Shown here one piece after another: positions 9,348 to 18,780 of a stretch of DNA of 64,000 nucleotides. The DNA comes from Agromyces sp. H17E-10. Lineage in GTDB: Bacteria > Actinomycetota > Actinomycetes > Actinomycetales > Microbacteriaceae. The notes beneath the pieces were generated by a model that did not search any database, was not told the DNA's origin, and was given only the letters and a program-made list of their open reading frames with translations. The DNA lies in NCBI RefSeq assembly GCF_022919715.1, contig NZ_CP095042.1, positions 1,302,001-1,366,000 of the forward strand. Direction: 5' to 3'. A program made the translations under genes and the position numbers. Within the stretch, counting starts at the first letter, position 1, and the number at the start of each line of letters is the position of its first letter.

Positions 9348-10490
9348 CTAGTCGGCGAGCACGCGGCAGGCGTGCGGCGCGAGCTCGATGAACACGTCGC
9401 TGCCCGCGGTCGGCGAGTCGAGCGGCGCGCCGCGGCCGACGAGCGTGCCGACGACGGCGCCCGAGGCCTGGCTCAGCACCTCGACCTCGTACTCGACGAT
9501 CTCGCCGAGGAACTCGACGCGCGCGACCCTGGCGGGCAGCACGTTCGGCCGGGCCGGCGCGGTCTCGTGCCAGCGCACGCTCTCGGGCCGGAACGTGACG
9601 GTGACCTCGCGGCCGGGGCCGAGCTCGGGCGGGCAGGGGGTGATGAGGCGAGTGCCGAAGGCCTCGACGGATGCCTCTGCCGAGGCATCCCCGGCGGTCG
9701 CACGCTCTCGGACGACGGCTTCGATCATGTTGACCCTGCCGACGAAGTCGGCGACGAAGCGGTCGGCCGGCTGGTAGTAGAGCTCGCGCGGAGTCGCCTC
9801 CTGCACGATGCGGCCGCCGTGCATGACGGCGACGCGGTCCGACATCGAGAGGGCCTCCGACTGGTCGTGGGTGACGTACAGCGCCGTGATGCCGAGCTGC
9901 TGCTGGAGGTTGCGCAGCTCGTTGCGCATGGTGTCGCGCAGCTTCGCGTCGAGGTTCGACAGGGGCTCGTCGAGCAGGAGCAGCTTCGGCCGATGCGCGA
10001 GCGCCCGGGCGAGGGCGAGCCGCTGCTGCTGGCCGCCCGAGAGCGCGGTGGCCGGCCGGTGCGCGAAGCCGTCGAGCTGCACGAGCTCGAGCGCCTCCAT
10101 CGCGCGCTTGCGCGCCTCCTGCTTCGGCAGCTTGCCGCTCGACACCTGCAGCGGGAACACCGCGTTCTGGAACACGGTCATGTGCGGCCAGATCGCGTAG
10201 TTCTGGAACACCATGCCGATGTCGCGCTTGTCGGGCGACACGTGCGAGGTCGCCGTCGAGAGCACCTTGCCGTCGAGCGAGATGGCGCCCCCGTTGCTCG
10301 TCTCGAGGCCCGCGACGCAGCGCAGGGTGGTCGTCTTGCCGCAGCCCGACGGGCCGAGCAGCGAGTAGAACTTGCCGGGCTCGATCGTGAACGTCACGCC
10401 CTTCACGACGGGCACCTCGGTGCCGTCGAGCGAGTACTGCTTCTCGAGCCCGTCGACGACGAGCTGTCCGCCTCCGTTGTCAGCGCTCAT
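9348..10490 (-). CDS. ABC transporter ATP-binding protein (PotA/FbpC type)
   Basis: Cytosolic ATPase of 380 aa powering the adjacent importer. Walker A GPSGCGKT (46-53), signature LSGGQQQRLALARAL, Walker B LLLLDEPLSNLDAKLR and switch HisD motif THDQSEALSMSD are intact. A C-terminal TOBE-like regulatory domain (from about 260) fits the CUT1/PotA/FbpC subgroup. The ATG at 10490 was preferred over an upstream in-frame codon because the homologous MSADNGGGQLVVDGLEKQY begins there. It starts 7 bp after the LVIVD-protein stop and ends 100 bp before the binding-protein gene. Confidence 0.88.
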   Translation of the reverse strand: MSADNGGGQLVVDGLEKQYSLDGTEVPVVKGVTFTIEPGKFYSLLGPSGCGKTTTLRCVAGLETSNGGAISLDGKVLSTATSHVSPDKRDIGMVFQNYAIWPHMTVFQNAVFPLQVSSGKLPKQEARKRAMEALELVQLDGFAHRPATALSGGQQQRLALARALAHRPKLLLLDEPLSNLDAKLRDTMRNELRNLQQQLGITALYVTHDQSEALSMSDRVAVMHGGRIVQEATPRELYYQPADRFVADFVGRVNMIEAVVRERATAGDASAEASVEAFGTRLITPCPPELGPGREVTVTFRPESVRWHETAPARPNVLPARVARVEFLGEIVEYEVEVLSQASGAVVGTLVGRGAPLDSPTAGSDVFIELAPHACRVLAD

Positions 10491-10497
10491 CGCCCGC

Positions 10498-12114
10498 TCA
10501 CTCCCCTGCGTTCGCCGGCGGGCCCGTGACGGGCTCGCCGAGCAGCGGCGTCGAGACCGCGTAGATGCCATGGTTCGCGAACAGCCAGATGAGGTTGCGG
10601 TCCCACTCGACGAAGATGCCGTGCACGGGCGCCGCGAGGTCGTCGTCGTCCTTGAGGCCCATCGGCGGCACGAAGTACGCGCCCACCTTCGGGTCCCCTG
10701 GGTCGCGCACGTCGAAGATCTGCAGGCCCGCGGCGTAGAACGCGTAGGGGATGACGCCGCCGTGCGGGGTGCCCGTGTTCGTGAAGTAGCCCGAGCGCTT
10801 CGGCCCGAACGAGCCGCGGCGCTGCGCCCAGTCGGTGAACTTCGCCTCGGCGGGCGGCAGCGGGCGGGGCAGCGTGCGCACGACGCGGGGCTGCGTCGGA
10901 TCGCTGACGTCGATCTGGTAGATCTCCTTCGCCGGCTCGTAGCAGTCGGTGTTCATCGGGTAGCCCGAGACGTAGACGTAGCCGGTCTCCTCGACCTGGG
11001 TCGTGTCGACGTTGTCGCCCTCGGTGCCGGCGACGCTCGTCGGCAGCGCGCACCAGCCGACGTGGTGGATGTTCGCCGGGTCGGAGACGTCGAGCACGAA
11101 GAAGCCCTGGCCGCCCTGGGCGGCGTAGGCGTAGCGGTAGCCCGACTCGACCGAGCGGGGCATGAAGACGCCCATGCGCGAGCCGAACCAGCTCGTCTTG
11201 TTGTTCCAGCGGTCGTTGCCCTCGAGGTACTCCGAGTCGTCCTCCTCGCCGGCGCGGGTGCCGGGCACCCACCAGGTCGACAGCAGCTCGGGGTTGGCGG
11301 GGTCGCTGACGTCGTAGGCGGCGTGGCCGGCGGCCCACAGCGTCGTCTTGTAGGGCTGGTTCGTGAACGTGTTGTCGGGCGCGGTCGCGACGAAGAGGTA
11401 CTTGTCGCCGTAGTAGACGGGCAGGTCGAGCACGCCGTTGCCCTCCTGGATCTCGTCGGGCCCGTGGTTCGGGTCGGTCGAGACCTCGGTGACGAGGGTC
11501 CAGTCGCGGGGGCTCGGGCCGTTCATCTCGAAGGTGCGGAAGCCGCGCAGGCCCTCCCACTCCTTCAGCTGGCCCTCGACGGTGTCGTCGATCCACTTGT
11601 TGGCGACGCGACCCTTGAGGAAGTAGCGCGGCGTCTCGGAGGCCTGGATCGCGACATGCTTGCCGAGCTTCTCGTTGAACTGCACGGTCGTCGCGCCGAA
11701 CTGCGGGCGGGGGTCGTCCCAGCCCCACTGCTCCTCGTCGACGATCGTGAGGTCGCGCGGGTCGGTGATGTCGTAGAGCTTCCAGTGGTTGCCGCCACCG
11801 TAGTGCAGCATGTACCGGGTGCCGTCCCAGTCGTAGATGCACTGCCACGAGTGGCTCGTGTTCACGACGATCGGGTAGAACGCCTCGGCGGTCGCGTTGA
11901 GCGTGTACGTCTCGGGGTCGCGGTAGTCGAGCTGGCCCGGCCAGTCGACGAAGACATCGCGCGGCACCGACGGGGTCGAGGCCGGCGGCAGGAAGGTGCC
12001 GTCGGGCTGCATGCCCCAGGTGCCGGGCTCGGGGTCGCTCGGTTCGCCGGCCACTCGCTGGAAGTCCTCGGGGCGGTACTTCTTCGCGTGGGGAACGTAC
12101 GGTGAGCCGGCCAT
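10498..12114 (-). CDS. LVIVD-repeat beta-propeller protein
   Basis: Protein of 538 aa without a signal peptide or membrane segment. It contains recurring DxSDPxxP blades typical of LVIVD repeats: KLYDITDPRDLTIVDE, AAYDVSDPANPELL, FVLDVSDPANIHHVG, YQIDVSDPTQPRVV and QIFDVRDPGDPKVG. Such proteins are thought to fold as beta-propellers; their function is generally unknown. A GGAGG ribosome site lies 5 nt before the ATG. It is the first gene of the run that continues into the ABC importer (7-bp gap), so the two probably act on the same substrate. An enzymatic role cannot be excluded: several conserved His, Trp and Asp residues are spread through it. Confidence 0.75.
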   Translation of the reverse strand: MAGSPYVPHAKKYRPEDFQRVAGEPSDPEPGTWGMQPDGTFLPPASTPSVPRDVFVDWPGQLDYRDPETYTLNATAEAFYPIVVNTSHSWQCIYDWDGTRYMLHYGGGNHWKLYDITDPRDLTIVDEEQWGWDDPRPQFGATTVQFNEKLGKHVAIQASETPRYFLKGRVANKWIDDTVEGQLKEWEGLRGFRTFEMNGPSPRDWTLVTEVSTDPNHGPDEIQEGNGVLDLPVYYGDKYLFVATAPDNTFTNQPYKTTLWAAGHAAYDVSDPANPELLSTWWVPGTRAGEEDDSEYLEGNDRWNNKTSWFGSRMGVFMPRSVESGYRYAYAAQGGQGFFVLDVSDPANIHHVGWCALPTSVAGTEGDNVDTTQVEETGYVYVSGYPMNTDCYEPAKEIYQIDVSDPTQPRVVRTLPRPLPPAEAKFTDWAQRRGSFGPKRSGYFTNTGTPHGGVIPYAFYAAGLQIFDVRDPGDPKVGAYFVPPMGLKDDDDLAAPVHGIFVEWDRNLIWLFANHGIYAVSTPLLGEPVTGPPANAGE

Positions 12115-12250
12115 GTCGCCTCCATTGGCAGCAGTGAGTGAGATCGTCCGACGCGGGGGCGTCGTAGATTCAGCGTCATCCCGACCCAGCGATGCTGTCC
12201 AATATCAATACGGCTCGGAGCCATGACCGAGCGGGCATACCTGCTTCTCC

Positions 12251-12342
12251 GTCGGTCGAGTAGGCGCGCAGCGCCGTATCGAGACCACGGATGCTGCGGG
12301 CGGTGGTCTCGATACGCGCTTCGCGCTACTCGACCGACCGGA
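12251..12342. repeat. Inverted pair of the TATCGAGACC repeat
   Basis: Left arm GTCGGTCGAGTAG...GTATCGAGACCAC and right arm GTGGTCTCGATACG...CTACTCGACCGAC are near-perfect complements of about 36 nt around a short GC-rich loop. It lies in the 236-bp gap between the LVIVD gene start and the LysR gene end, both on the minus strand. It could serve as the LysR terminator. Confidence 0.75.
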
Positions 12343-12350
12343 GCGTCGCA

Positions 12351-13304
12351 CTATTCCGCGAGCGACCGCGCGTGCTCCCGCTCGAACTCGGCGAGCCGCG
12401 CGCCCTCCCGGCGCAGGTGCGTGAGCAGGGCCGCGGCGGCCGCCGACGGCGCCCGGTCCTTCGGCATCGTGACGCCGACCGACCGGCGGATCGAGCTCAG
12501 CGGCGTCGGCAGGATGCGGAGCTCCCGGTCGTCGACCGCGATGAACATGGGCAGCGCCGCGATGACGTCGGTCGACACGAGCAGGTTGCGCAGCGTCAGC
12601 ATCGACGTGCACTCGACCCGGTCGGCCGGCAGCGGCAGCCCCTCGTGGAAGAACACCGCCTCGAGCTCGGCGCGCAGCGCGGTCTGGGCGACGGGGAAGA
12701 TCCACGGGTACGCCACGAGGTCGGCGAGCGCGGTCGACCGGTCGTGCACGGGATGCCCCGCCCGGGCGACGAGCCGGATCGGCTCCTGGTGCAGGCGCTC
12801 CTGCTCGAGCCGCACGGGCACGGTCGGCGAGAGCCGCCCGACGGTGAGGTCGAGGTCGCCCGCCAGCAGCAGCTGCTGCAGCGTGTCGGGCGTGCCCTCG
12901 CGCACGACGACGGTCAGGCGCGGATGCTCCTTCTTGAGCCCCGCGATCGCGCGCGGTAGCAGCAGGTTCGAGCCGGCGAGGTGCGTGCCGACGGTCACGG
13001 TGCCGAGCTGACCCGACTGCAGCAGCCGCACCTCCTCGCCCGCGACGCGGAGCTCGGCGAGCACCGAACGGGCCCGCTCGATGAAGGGTCGGCCGTACTC
13101 GGTCGGGGTGACGCCGCGCGGCAGTCGTTCGAAGAGCGGCACGCCGAGGATGTCCTCGGCCTCGCGCAGTCCGCGGGTGACGACGGGCTGGGTGATGTGC
13201 AGCGCCTCGGCGGCGCGCACGAGCGTGCCCTCGTCGGCGATGGTGGTGACGAGCACGAGATGCCGGATCTTGAGCCGGCCGTCCAGGAGTCGATCGGTGG
13301 CCAT
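12351..13304 (-). CDS. LysR-family transcriptional regulator of the kynurenine/3-hydroxyanthranilate cluster
   Basis: LysR-type regulator of 317 aa, transcribed divergently from the meta-cleavage operon with only 83 bp between start codons. The N-terminal winged helix covers about residues 10-70 (LVRAAEALHITQPVVTRGLREAEDILG), followed by an effector domain with GTVTVGTHLAGSNLLLPRAI at its start. By the usual LysR pattern it should bind the shared 83-bp promoter, repress itself and activate the operon when a pathway metabolite is present. The known nba cluster also carries a regulator, nbaR, though at its other end. The inducer is unknown. Confidence 0.85.
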   Translation of the reverse strand: MATDRLLDGRLKIRHLVLVTTIADEGTLVRAAEALHITQPVVTRGLREAEDILGVPLFERLPRGVTPTEYGRPFIERARSVLAELRVAGEEVRLLQSGQLGTVTVGTHLAGSNLLLPRAIAGLKKEHPRLTVVVREGTPDTLQQLLLAGDLDLTVGRLSPTVPVRLEQERLHQEPIRLVARAGHPVHDRSTALADLVAYPWIFPVAQTALRAELEAVFFHEGLPLPADRVECTSMLTLRNLLVSTDVIAALPMFIAVDDRELRILPTPLSSIRRSVGVTMPKDRAPSAAAAALLTHLRREGARLAEFEREHARSLAE

Positions 13305-13352
13305 GCCGCAGGACTATAGCCGAAAGGGCATGGCAGTGCAGCAAGAGAGTAT

Positions 13353-13381
13353 TTGTCGGCATCCCTCGGGGTTCCTAGCCT
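13353..13381 (+). promoter_or_regulatory. Predicted promoter giving a leaderless operon mRNA
   Basis: TTGTCG (13353-13358) and TAGCCT (13376-13381) are spaced 17 bp apart. The -10 box ends 6 nt before the ATG at 13388 and there is no Shine-Dalgarno, so transcription should begin at or beside the start codon. Confidence 0.5.
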
Positions 13382-13387
13382 GAATCC

Positions 13388-14896
13388 ATGCCAACGCAGA
13401 CGACGACGTCGGCGGTTGCGGCCACCGCCGCCCCGCCCGCCCCGACCCGGCTCCGCAACTTCATCGCGGGCGAGCCCGTCGACGGCGTGCGCGGGTTCGA
13501 CAAGACGAACCCCGTCGATGGCTCGCTCATCGCGGTCGTGCACGAGGCCGGCGTCGACGAGGTCGATCGTGCGGTCGCCGCGGCACGTGCCGCGCTCGAG
13601 GGTCCGTGGGGCCGCATGACGGTGCTCGAGCGCACGCGCCTGCTGCGCCGGGTCGCCGACGTCATCGACCGCCGCGCCGACGAGCTCGTCGCGGCCGAGG
13701 TGGGCGACACCGGCAAGCCCGAGACGCTCGCCCGCGACCTCGACGTCGCCCGGGCGTCGGCGAACTTCCGCGCGGCGGCCGACACCGTGGCATCGGCCGG
13801 CCTCGACTCGTTCCTCACCGAGATGCCCGACGGCCGTCGCGCCCTCAACTACGCGGTGCGCAAGCCACTCGGGGTCGTCGCGGTCATCGTGCCGTGGAAC
13901 CTGCCGCTGCTGCTGCTCACCTGGAAGCTCGCCCCCGCCCTCGCCGCGGGCAACACGGTCGTCGTGAAGCCCTCGGAGGAGACGCCGTCGTCGGCGACCC
14001 TGCTCGCCGAGATCCTCATGGAGGCGGGCGTGCCGGCGGGCGTCGTCAACGTCGTGCACGGGTTCGGTTCCCGGTCTGCGGGCGAGTTGCTCACGACGCA
14101 TCCGGGCATCGACGGGGTCACCTTCACGGGCGAGTCGTCGACCGGGTCGGCGATCATGCGGGCGGTCGCCCCGCGCGTGCGACCCGTGTCGTTCGAGCTC
14201 GGCGGCAAGAACGCGGCGGTCGTGTTCGCCGACGCCGACCTCGACGCCGCGATCGCGGGGCTCGCACGGTCGAGCTACCTCAACACCGGCCAGGTGTGCC
14301 TCTGCACCGAGCGCATCTACGTCGAACGCGCGATCTTCGACGACGTCGCCGCGGGACTCGCCGAGCAGGCGGGCCGCCTGCGGCTCGGCCGCCCCGAGGA
14401 CCCGGCGACCACGACCGGCCCCCTCATCTCGCAGGCGCACCGCGACAAGGTGCTCGGCTACTTCGCGCTCGCCCGCGAGGAGGGCGCGACGGTGCTCGCG
14501 GGCGGCGGCGTGCCCACCCTCGGCGACGGCCTCGACGGCGGATCGTGGATCGAGCCCACCCTCTGGACCGGGCTCGACAACACGCACCGCACGATGCGCG
14601 AGGAGGTCTTCGGACCGGTCACGTCGCTCGTGCCCTTCGACACCGAGGAGCAGGCGATCGCGCTCGCGAACGACACGGACTACGGGCTCGCCGCCGTCAC
14701 CTGGACGAGCGACCTCACCCGCGGCCACCGCGTCGCGCAGCGCATGCGGGTCGGCATGTCGTGGGTGAACACGTGGTACCTGCGCGACCTTCGCAGCCCG
14801 TTCGGCGGGGTCGGGCTCTCGGGCGTCGGCCGCGAGGGCGGCCGCCACTCGCTCGAGTTCTACACCGAGCCGACGAACGTGTGCGTGCAACTGTGA
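13388..14896 (+). CDS. nbaE: 2-aminomuconate-6-semialdehyde dehydrogenase
   Basis: Aldehyde dehydrogenase of 502 aa, predicted to oxidise 2-aminomuconate semialdehyde (or the close analogue 2-hydroxymuconate semialdehyde) with NAD. It has [12 protein letters not shown], the general base in ELGGKN and the nucleophile in [11 protein letters not shown]. The C-terminal [15 protein letters not shown] is characteristic of the hydroxymuconic/aminomuconic semialdehyde subgroup. The presence of dioxygenase, ACMS decarboxylase and deaminase genes downstream decides for the amino substrate. It is the first gene of the cluster, with no Shine-Dalgarno and a promoter abutting the ATG. Its last 4 bases overlap the GTG start of the hydratase gene. 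Confidence 0.88.
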   Translation: MPTQTTTSAVAATAAPPAPTRLRNFIAGEPVDGVRGFDKTNPVDGSLIAVVHEAGVDEVDRAVAAARAALEGPWGRMTVLERTRLLRRVADVIDRRADELVAAEVGDTGKPETLARDLDVARASANFRAAADTVASAGLDSFLTEMPDGRRALNYAVRKPLGVVAVIVPWNLPLLLLTWKLAPALAAGNTVVVKPSEETPSSATLLAEILMEAGVPAGVVNVVHGFGSRSAGELLTTHPGIDGVTFTGESSTGSAIMRAVAPRVRPVSFELGGKNAAVVFADADLDAAIAGLARSSYLNTGQVCLCTERIYVERAIFDDVAAGLAEQAGRLRLGRPEDPATTTGPLISQAHRDKVLGYFALAREEGATVLAGGGVPTLGDGLDGGSWIEPTLWTGLDNTHRTMREEVFGPVTSLVPFDTEEQAIALANDTDYGLAAVTWTSDLTRGHRVAQRMRVGMSWVNTWYLRDLRSPFGGVGLSGVGREGGRHSLEFYTEPTNVCVQL

Positions 14897-15846
14897 GCGG
14901 GCCGAGCGCCCCGGCATGGCCGGGCGAAGAACCGACGGCGGATGCCGCGGGCGCGAGCCGCTCGGGTGCCGATGCCGCCCGCGTGAGCCATGCGGCGACG
15001 GATGCCTCGTGGTCGGCCGCCGACGCGCGACTGCTGGCCGCCGCCCGAACGGGCGTCGCGTGCGCCCCCGTGCGCGAGCTCATCGGCGAGACCAACCAGG
15101 ACGCGGCCTACGCCGTGCAGTCGCTCGGCATCGACCGGCTGCTCGCCGACGGGCGCCGCATCGTCGGCCGCAAGATCGGGCTCACCTCGCCCGCGGTGCA
15201 GGCGCAGTTCGGCGTCTACTCCCCCGACTACGGCGTGCTGCTCGACGACATGGTCTTCGCCGACCGCGAGCCGATCGACCTCGGGCGGTTCCTGCAGCCC
15301 CGGGTCGAGGCCGAGGTCGCGTTCGTGCTCGGCCACGACCTCGACTCGGAGACGGCGAACGTCGCCGACGTGATCCGCGCGACCGAGTTCGTGCTGCCCG
15401 CGATCGAGGTCGTCGACTCGCGCATCGCGGGCTGGGACATCCGCATCACCGACACGATCGCCGACAACGCCTCGAGCGGGGCCGTCGTGCTCGGCACGAC
15501 GTCGCACCGCCTCGACGGGCTCGACCTCGCCGACGTCGGCATGCGGCTCGACCACCGGGGCGAGCCCGTCTCGGTCGGGTCGGGTGCCGCGTGTCTCGGC
15601 AACCCCGTCATCGCGGTCGCGTGGCTCGCCCGGGCAGTCGCCCGGCACGGCCGTCCGCTGCGCGCGGGCGAGGTCATCCTCTCGGGTGCGCTCGGCCCCA
15701 TGGTCGCGGCGACCGAGGGCGTCTTCCACGCTCGGCTCGCCGGTCTCGGCGAGGTGCGCGCCGACTTCATCCGCACCGCGGCCGCCCCGGCAGCCACCGG
15801 CACCGTCCCCTCATCGACCGCCCCCACGGAAGGAGCCGCAGCATGA
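14893..15846 (+). CDS. nbaH: 2-hydroxypenta-2,4-dienoate (2-oxopent-4-enoate) hydratase
   Basis: Fumarylacetoacetate-hydrolase-fold enzyme of 317 aa, adding water to 2-hydroxypenta-2,4-dienoate to give 4-hydroxy-2-oxovalerate. The core has [29 protein letters not shown] (metal-binding acidic residues) and [10 protein letters not shown], as in MhpD/XylJ. The GTG at 14893 gives a 4-base GTGA overlap with the upstream stop. A GTG at 14983 would give 287 aa, nearer the usual 260-270. The extra N-terminus is Ala/Gly-rich, and the C-terminal 25 residues are an Ala/Thr/Pro tail. It forms a functional pair with the decarboxylase at 17920. Confidence 0.87.
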   Translation: MSGPSAPAWPGEEPTADAAGASRSGADAARVSHAATDASWSAADARLLAAARTGVACAPVRELIGETNQDAAYAVQSLGIDRLLADGRRIVGRKIGLTSPAVQAQFGVYSPDYGVLLDDMVFADREPIDLGRFLQPRVEAEVAFVLGHDLDSETANVADVIRATEFVLPAIEVVDSRIAGWDIRITDTIADNASSGAVVLGTTSHRLDGLDLADVGMRLDHRGEPVSVGSGAACLGNPVIAVAWLARAVARHGRPLRAGEVILSGALGPMVAATEGVFHARLAGLGEVRADFIRTAAAPAATGTVPSSTAPTEGAAA

Positions 15847-16814
15847 CGACGGGCGTCGCCATCATCGGATCCGGCAACATCGGCACCGACCTGCTCATCA
15901 AGGTCAAGCGGCTCTCGCAGACCCTGCACGTCGTCGCGATGGCGGGCATCGACCCCGACTCCGACGGGCTCGCCCGCGCGCGCCGCCTCGGCGTCGCGAC
16001 GACCCACGAGGGCGTCGACGGGCTCGTCGCGATGCCCGAGTTCGCGGACGTCGAGATCGTCTTCGACGCCACGAGCGCGGGCGCGCACGCCCGCAACGAC
16101 GCACTGGTGCGCGACGCGGGCCGCGTCATGGTCGACCTCACCCCGGCCGCGATCGGGCCGTACGTCGTACCCGTCGTGAACCTCGGCGAGCACCTCGGTG
16201 CCACGAACGTCAACATGGTCACGTGCGGCGGCCAGGCGACCGTGCCGATGGTGGCCGCGGTCTCGCGCGTCGCGCCCGTCGCGTACGCCGAGATCGTCGC
16301 GTCGATCTCGTCGCGCTCGGCGGGCCCCGGCACCCGGGCGAACATCGACGAGTTCACGCAGACCACCGCCCGCGCCCTCGAGGTGATCGGCGGCGCCGAG
16401 CGCGGCAAGGCGATCATCGTGCTGAACCCGGCCGAGCCGCCGCTCATCATGCGCGACACGGTCTACTGCCTCGTCGAGCACGAGAGCGACGCCCCGCTCG
16501 ACGAGGCCGCCGTGCGCGACTCGGTCGATGCGATGGTCGCCGAGGTGCAGGGCTACGTCGGCGGCTACCGGCTCAAGCAGCAGGTGCAGTTCGACGCGGT
16601 CGACGAGCCGTACGTGCCGGCGCTCGACCGGCCGTTCCGCGGCACGCGCGTGACCGTCCTGCTCGAGGTCGCGGGCGCCGGGCACTACCTGCCCGAATAC
16701 GCGGGCAACCTCGACATCATGACCTCCGCGGCGCTGCGCACCGCCGAGCGACTCGTCGCCGAACGCGCGACCGCCGAACGGGCGACCGCCGAGCCCCAGG
16801 GAGCCACCGCATGA
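15843..16814 (+). CDS. nbaJ: Acetaldehyde dehydrogenase (acetylating)
   Basis: NAD- and CoA-dependent acetaldehyde dehydrogenase of 323 aa (MhpF/DmpF/BphJ family), converting acetaldehyde from the neighbouring aldolase to acetyl-CoA. It has the N-terminal Rossmann [10 protein letters not shown] and the catalytic cysteine in [12 protein letters not shown]. DmpF-type enzymes form a channelled complex with the aldolase, which is the next gene. Start and stop overlap both neighbours by 4 bases (ATGA). The C-terminus ends in a short Glu-Arg-Ala-Thr-Ala repeat beyond the normal family end. Confidence 0.92.
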   Translation: MTTGVAIIGSGNIGTDLLIKVKRLSQTLHVVAMAGIDPDSDGLARARRLGVATTHEGVDGLVAMPEFADVEIVFDATSAGAHARNDALVRDAGRVMVDLTPAAIGPYVVPVVNLGEHLGATNVNMVTCGGQATVPMVAAVSRVAPVAYAEIVASISSRSAGPGTRANIDEFTQTTARALEVIGGAERGKAIIVLNPAEPPLIMRDTVYCLVEHESDAPLDEAAVRDSVDAMVAEVQGYVGGYRLKQQVQFDAVDEPYVPALDRPFRGTRVTVLLEVAGAGHYLPEYAGNLDIMTSAALRTAERLVAERATAERATAEPQGATA

Positions 16815-17923
16815 CCGAGACCGCCCCGGCCGCAGCATCCGGCTCGAAGAAGATCTACGTGCAGGACGTCACCCTGCGCGACGGCATGCACGCGATGGCG
16901 CACCGCTACACGCTCGACCAGGTGCGCGACATCTCGCGCGCGCTCGAAGCAGCCGGGGTCGACGCGATCGAGGTCGCGCACGGCGACGGCCTCGGCGGCT
17001 CGAGCGTCGCGTACGGGCAGGGCGCCCACACCGACTGGCAGTGGATCGAGGCGGCCGCCTCGGTGCTCGACCGGGCGAAGCTCACGACCCTCATCCTGCC
17101 CGGCATCGGCACGATCGACGACCTCGCCCGCGCCCGCGACCTCGGCGTCGCGAGCGTGCGCGTCGCGACCCACTGCACCGAGGCCGACGTCTCCGCCCAG
17201 CACATCGGGTGGGCGCGCGAGCACGGCATGGACGTCTCGGGCTTCCTCATGATGAGCCACATGAACGACCCGCGCGGCCTCGCCGAGCAGGCGAGGCTCA
17301 TGGAGTCGTACGGCGCCCACTGCGTCTACGTCACCGACTCCGGCGGCCGGCTCACGATGCAGGGCGTCGCCGACCGCGTCGACGCCTACCGCGAGGTGCT
17401 CGCGCTCGAGACGCAGATCGGCATCCACGCGCACGAGAACCTCTCGCTGAGCGTCGCGAACAGCGTGACCGCCGTCGAGCACGGCGCGTTCCGCGTCGAC
17501 GCGTCGCTCGCGGGGCAGGGCGCGGGCGCCGGCAACTGCCCGATCGAGGCGTTCGTCGCCGTCGCCGACCTCAGCGGCTTCGAGCACGGCTGCGACCTCT
17601 TCACGCTGCAGGATGCCGCGGAGGAACTCGTCCGACCCCTCCAGCGCCGGCCCGTCCGGGTCGACCGCGAGACCCTCACCCTCGGATACGCGGGCGTGTA
17701 CTCGAGCTTCCTGCTGCACGCCGAACGGGCTGCCGCCCGGCACGGGCTCGACGCCCGCGACATCCTCGTCGAGCTCGGCGACCGCCGCATGGTCGGCGGC
17801 CAGGAGGACATGATCGTCGACGTCGCGCTCGACCTCGTCGAGGCGCGTGCCGCGCAGCTCGCCGGTGCGGGCGCCGACGCTGCGGGCGCCGCAGCCGCGG
17901 CCGGTGCCGGAGGTGCGGCATGA
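16811..17923 (+). CDS. nbaI: 4-hydroxy-2-oxovalerate aldolase
   Basis: Metal-dependent aldolase of 370 aa (DmpG/BphI/MhpE), splitting 4-hydroxy-2-oxovalerate to pyruvate and acetaldehyde. The HMGL-like barrel opens with [17 protein letters not shown], which holds the catalytic Arg/Asp/His, and continues with [13 protein letters not shown] (metal-binding His). It partners the preceding acylating dehydrogenase. The last 25 residues ([18 protein letters not shown]) are a low-complexity Ala/Gly tail absent from typical members of about 340-350 aa. Coupled by ATGA overlaps on both sides. Confidence 0.93.
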   Translation: MTETAPAAASGSKKIYVQDVTLRDGMHAMAHRYTLDQVRDISRALEAAGVDAIEVAHGDGLGGSSVAYGQGAHTDWQWIEAAASVLDRAKLTTLILPGIGTIDDLARARDLGVASVRVATHCTEADVSAQHIGWAREHGMDVSGFLMMSHMNDPRGLAEQARLMESYGAHCVYVTDSGGRLTMQGVADRVDAYREVLALETQIGIHAHENLSLSVANSVTAVEHGAFRVDASLAGQGAGAGNCPIEAFVAVADLSGFEHGCDLFTLQDAAEELVRPLQRRPVRVDRETLTLGYAGVYSSFLLHAERAAARHGLDARDILVELGDRRMVGGQEDMIVDVALDLVEARAAQLAGAGADAAGAAAAAGAGGAA

Positions 17924-18780
17924 CCGCCGCCTCGGCGTTCGCGGCGGCGCTCGACCGCGCCCAGCGCACGGCCTCTCCGACCACGCAGCTCGCCGCCGAC
18001 GCGGCGATCGGTCTCGACGCCGCCTACGCCACCCAGCACGCGCTCCTCGCCCGCAGGGTCGCCCGCGGCGAGCGCATCGCCGGCCTGAAGCTCGGCTTCA
18101 CGTCGCGCGCGAAGGCGCAGCAGATGGGCGTCGACGACGTCATCATCGGCACCGTCACCGACGCCATGCGCCTCGCCGACGGCGGGGTGTTCGACGTGTC
18201 GACGGCGATCCACCCGCGCATCGAACCCGAGGTCGCGTTCCTCCTGGGCGACGACCTCGACGACCCGACGCGACCCGCGTCCGACGCGCTCGGCGCCGTC
18301 GCCGGCGTCGCGCCCGCGCTCGAGATCATCGACTCGCGCTACCGCGACTTCACGTTCAGCCTCGACGACGTCGTGGCCGACAACGCCTCGGCCGCGGCGT
18401 TCACGATCGGGCCGTGGCGCTCGCCCGAGGAGGTCGGCCCGCTCGACAACCGCGCCGTCCGCCTCGAGATCGACGGACGGCTCTCGCAGGCCGGCTCGAC
18501 CGCCGCGATCCTCGGCGACCCCGTGCGGGCGCTCGACGCGGCGCTCCGGCTCGCCCGGCGGCACGGCTTCGCGCTGCGCGCCGGAATGGTGCTGCTCGCC
18601 GGGGCCGCGACGGTCGCGGTGCCCCTGCCCGCCCGCGGCGTCGTCACGGCGCACGTCGCCGGGCTCGGCGAGGTCTCGGTCCGCACGAGCGGAAGGGCCG
18701 ACCGGCCCGCTGCCCCCGACCGGCCCGCCGCCCCTGACCGGCCCGCGTCGGCCGCGAACGGCGAAGGCGGTGCGCGATGA
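17920..18780 (+). CDS. nbaG: 4-oxalocrotonate decarboxylase
   Basis: Enzyme of 286 aa in the hydratase/decarboxylase family, closest in pattern to DmpH/Xyl[32 protein letters not shown] and [12 protein letters not shown]. It should decarboxylate 2-oxohex-3-enedioate, formed by deamination of 2-aminomuconate, to 2-hydroxypenta-2,4-dienoate. It probably works with the hydratase at 14893, as XylI does with XylJ. Beyond residue 260 there is a tandem DRPAAP repeat (three copies) not needed for the fold. Starts and ends in 4-base overlaps. No 4-oxalocrotonate tautomerase gene is seen in the window. Confidence 0.88.
   Translation: MTAASAFAAALDRAQRTASPTTQLAADAAIGLDAAYATQHALLARRVARGERIAGLKLGFTSRAKAQQMGVDDVIIGTVTDAMRLADGGVFDVSTAIHPRIEPEVAFLLGDDLDDPTRPASDALGAVAGVAPALEIIDSRYRDFTFSLDDVVADNASAAAFTIGPWRSPEEVGPLDNRAVRLEIDGRLSQAGSTAAILGDPVRALDAALRLARRHGFALRAGMVLLAGAATVAVPLPARGVVTAHVAGLGEVSVRTSGRADRPAAPDRPAAPDRPASAANGEGGAR

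Noticed and set aside
12130..12240. Possible small RNA or riboswitch upstream of the LVIVD gene
   Set aside because: I see only the palindromic repeat and a normal ribosome site; nothing resembles a known aptamer.
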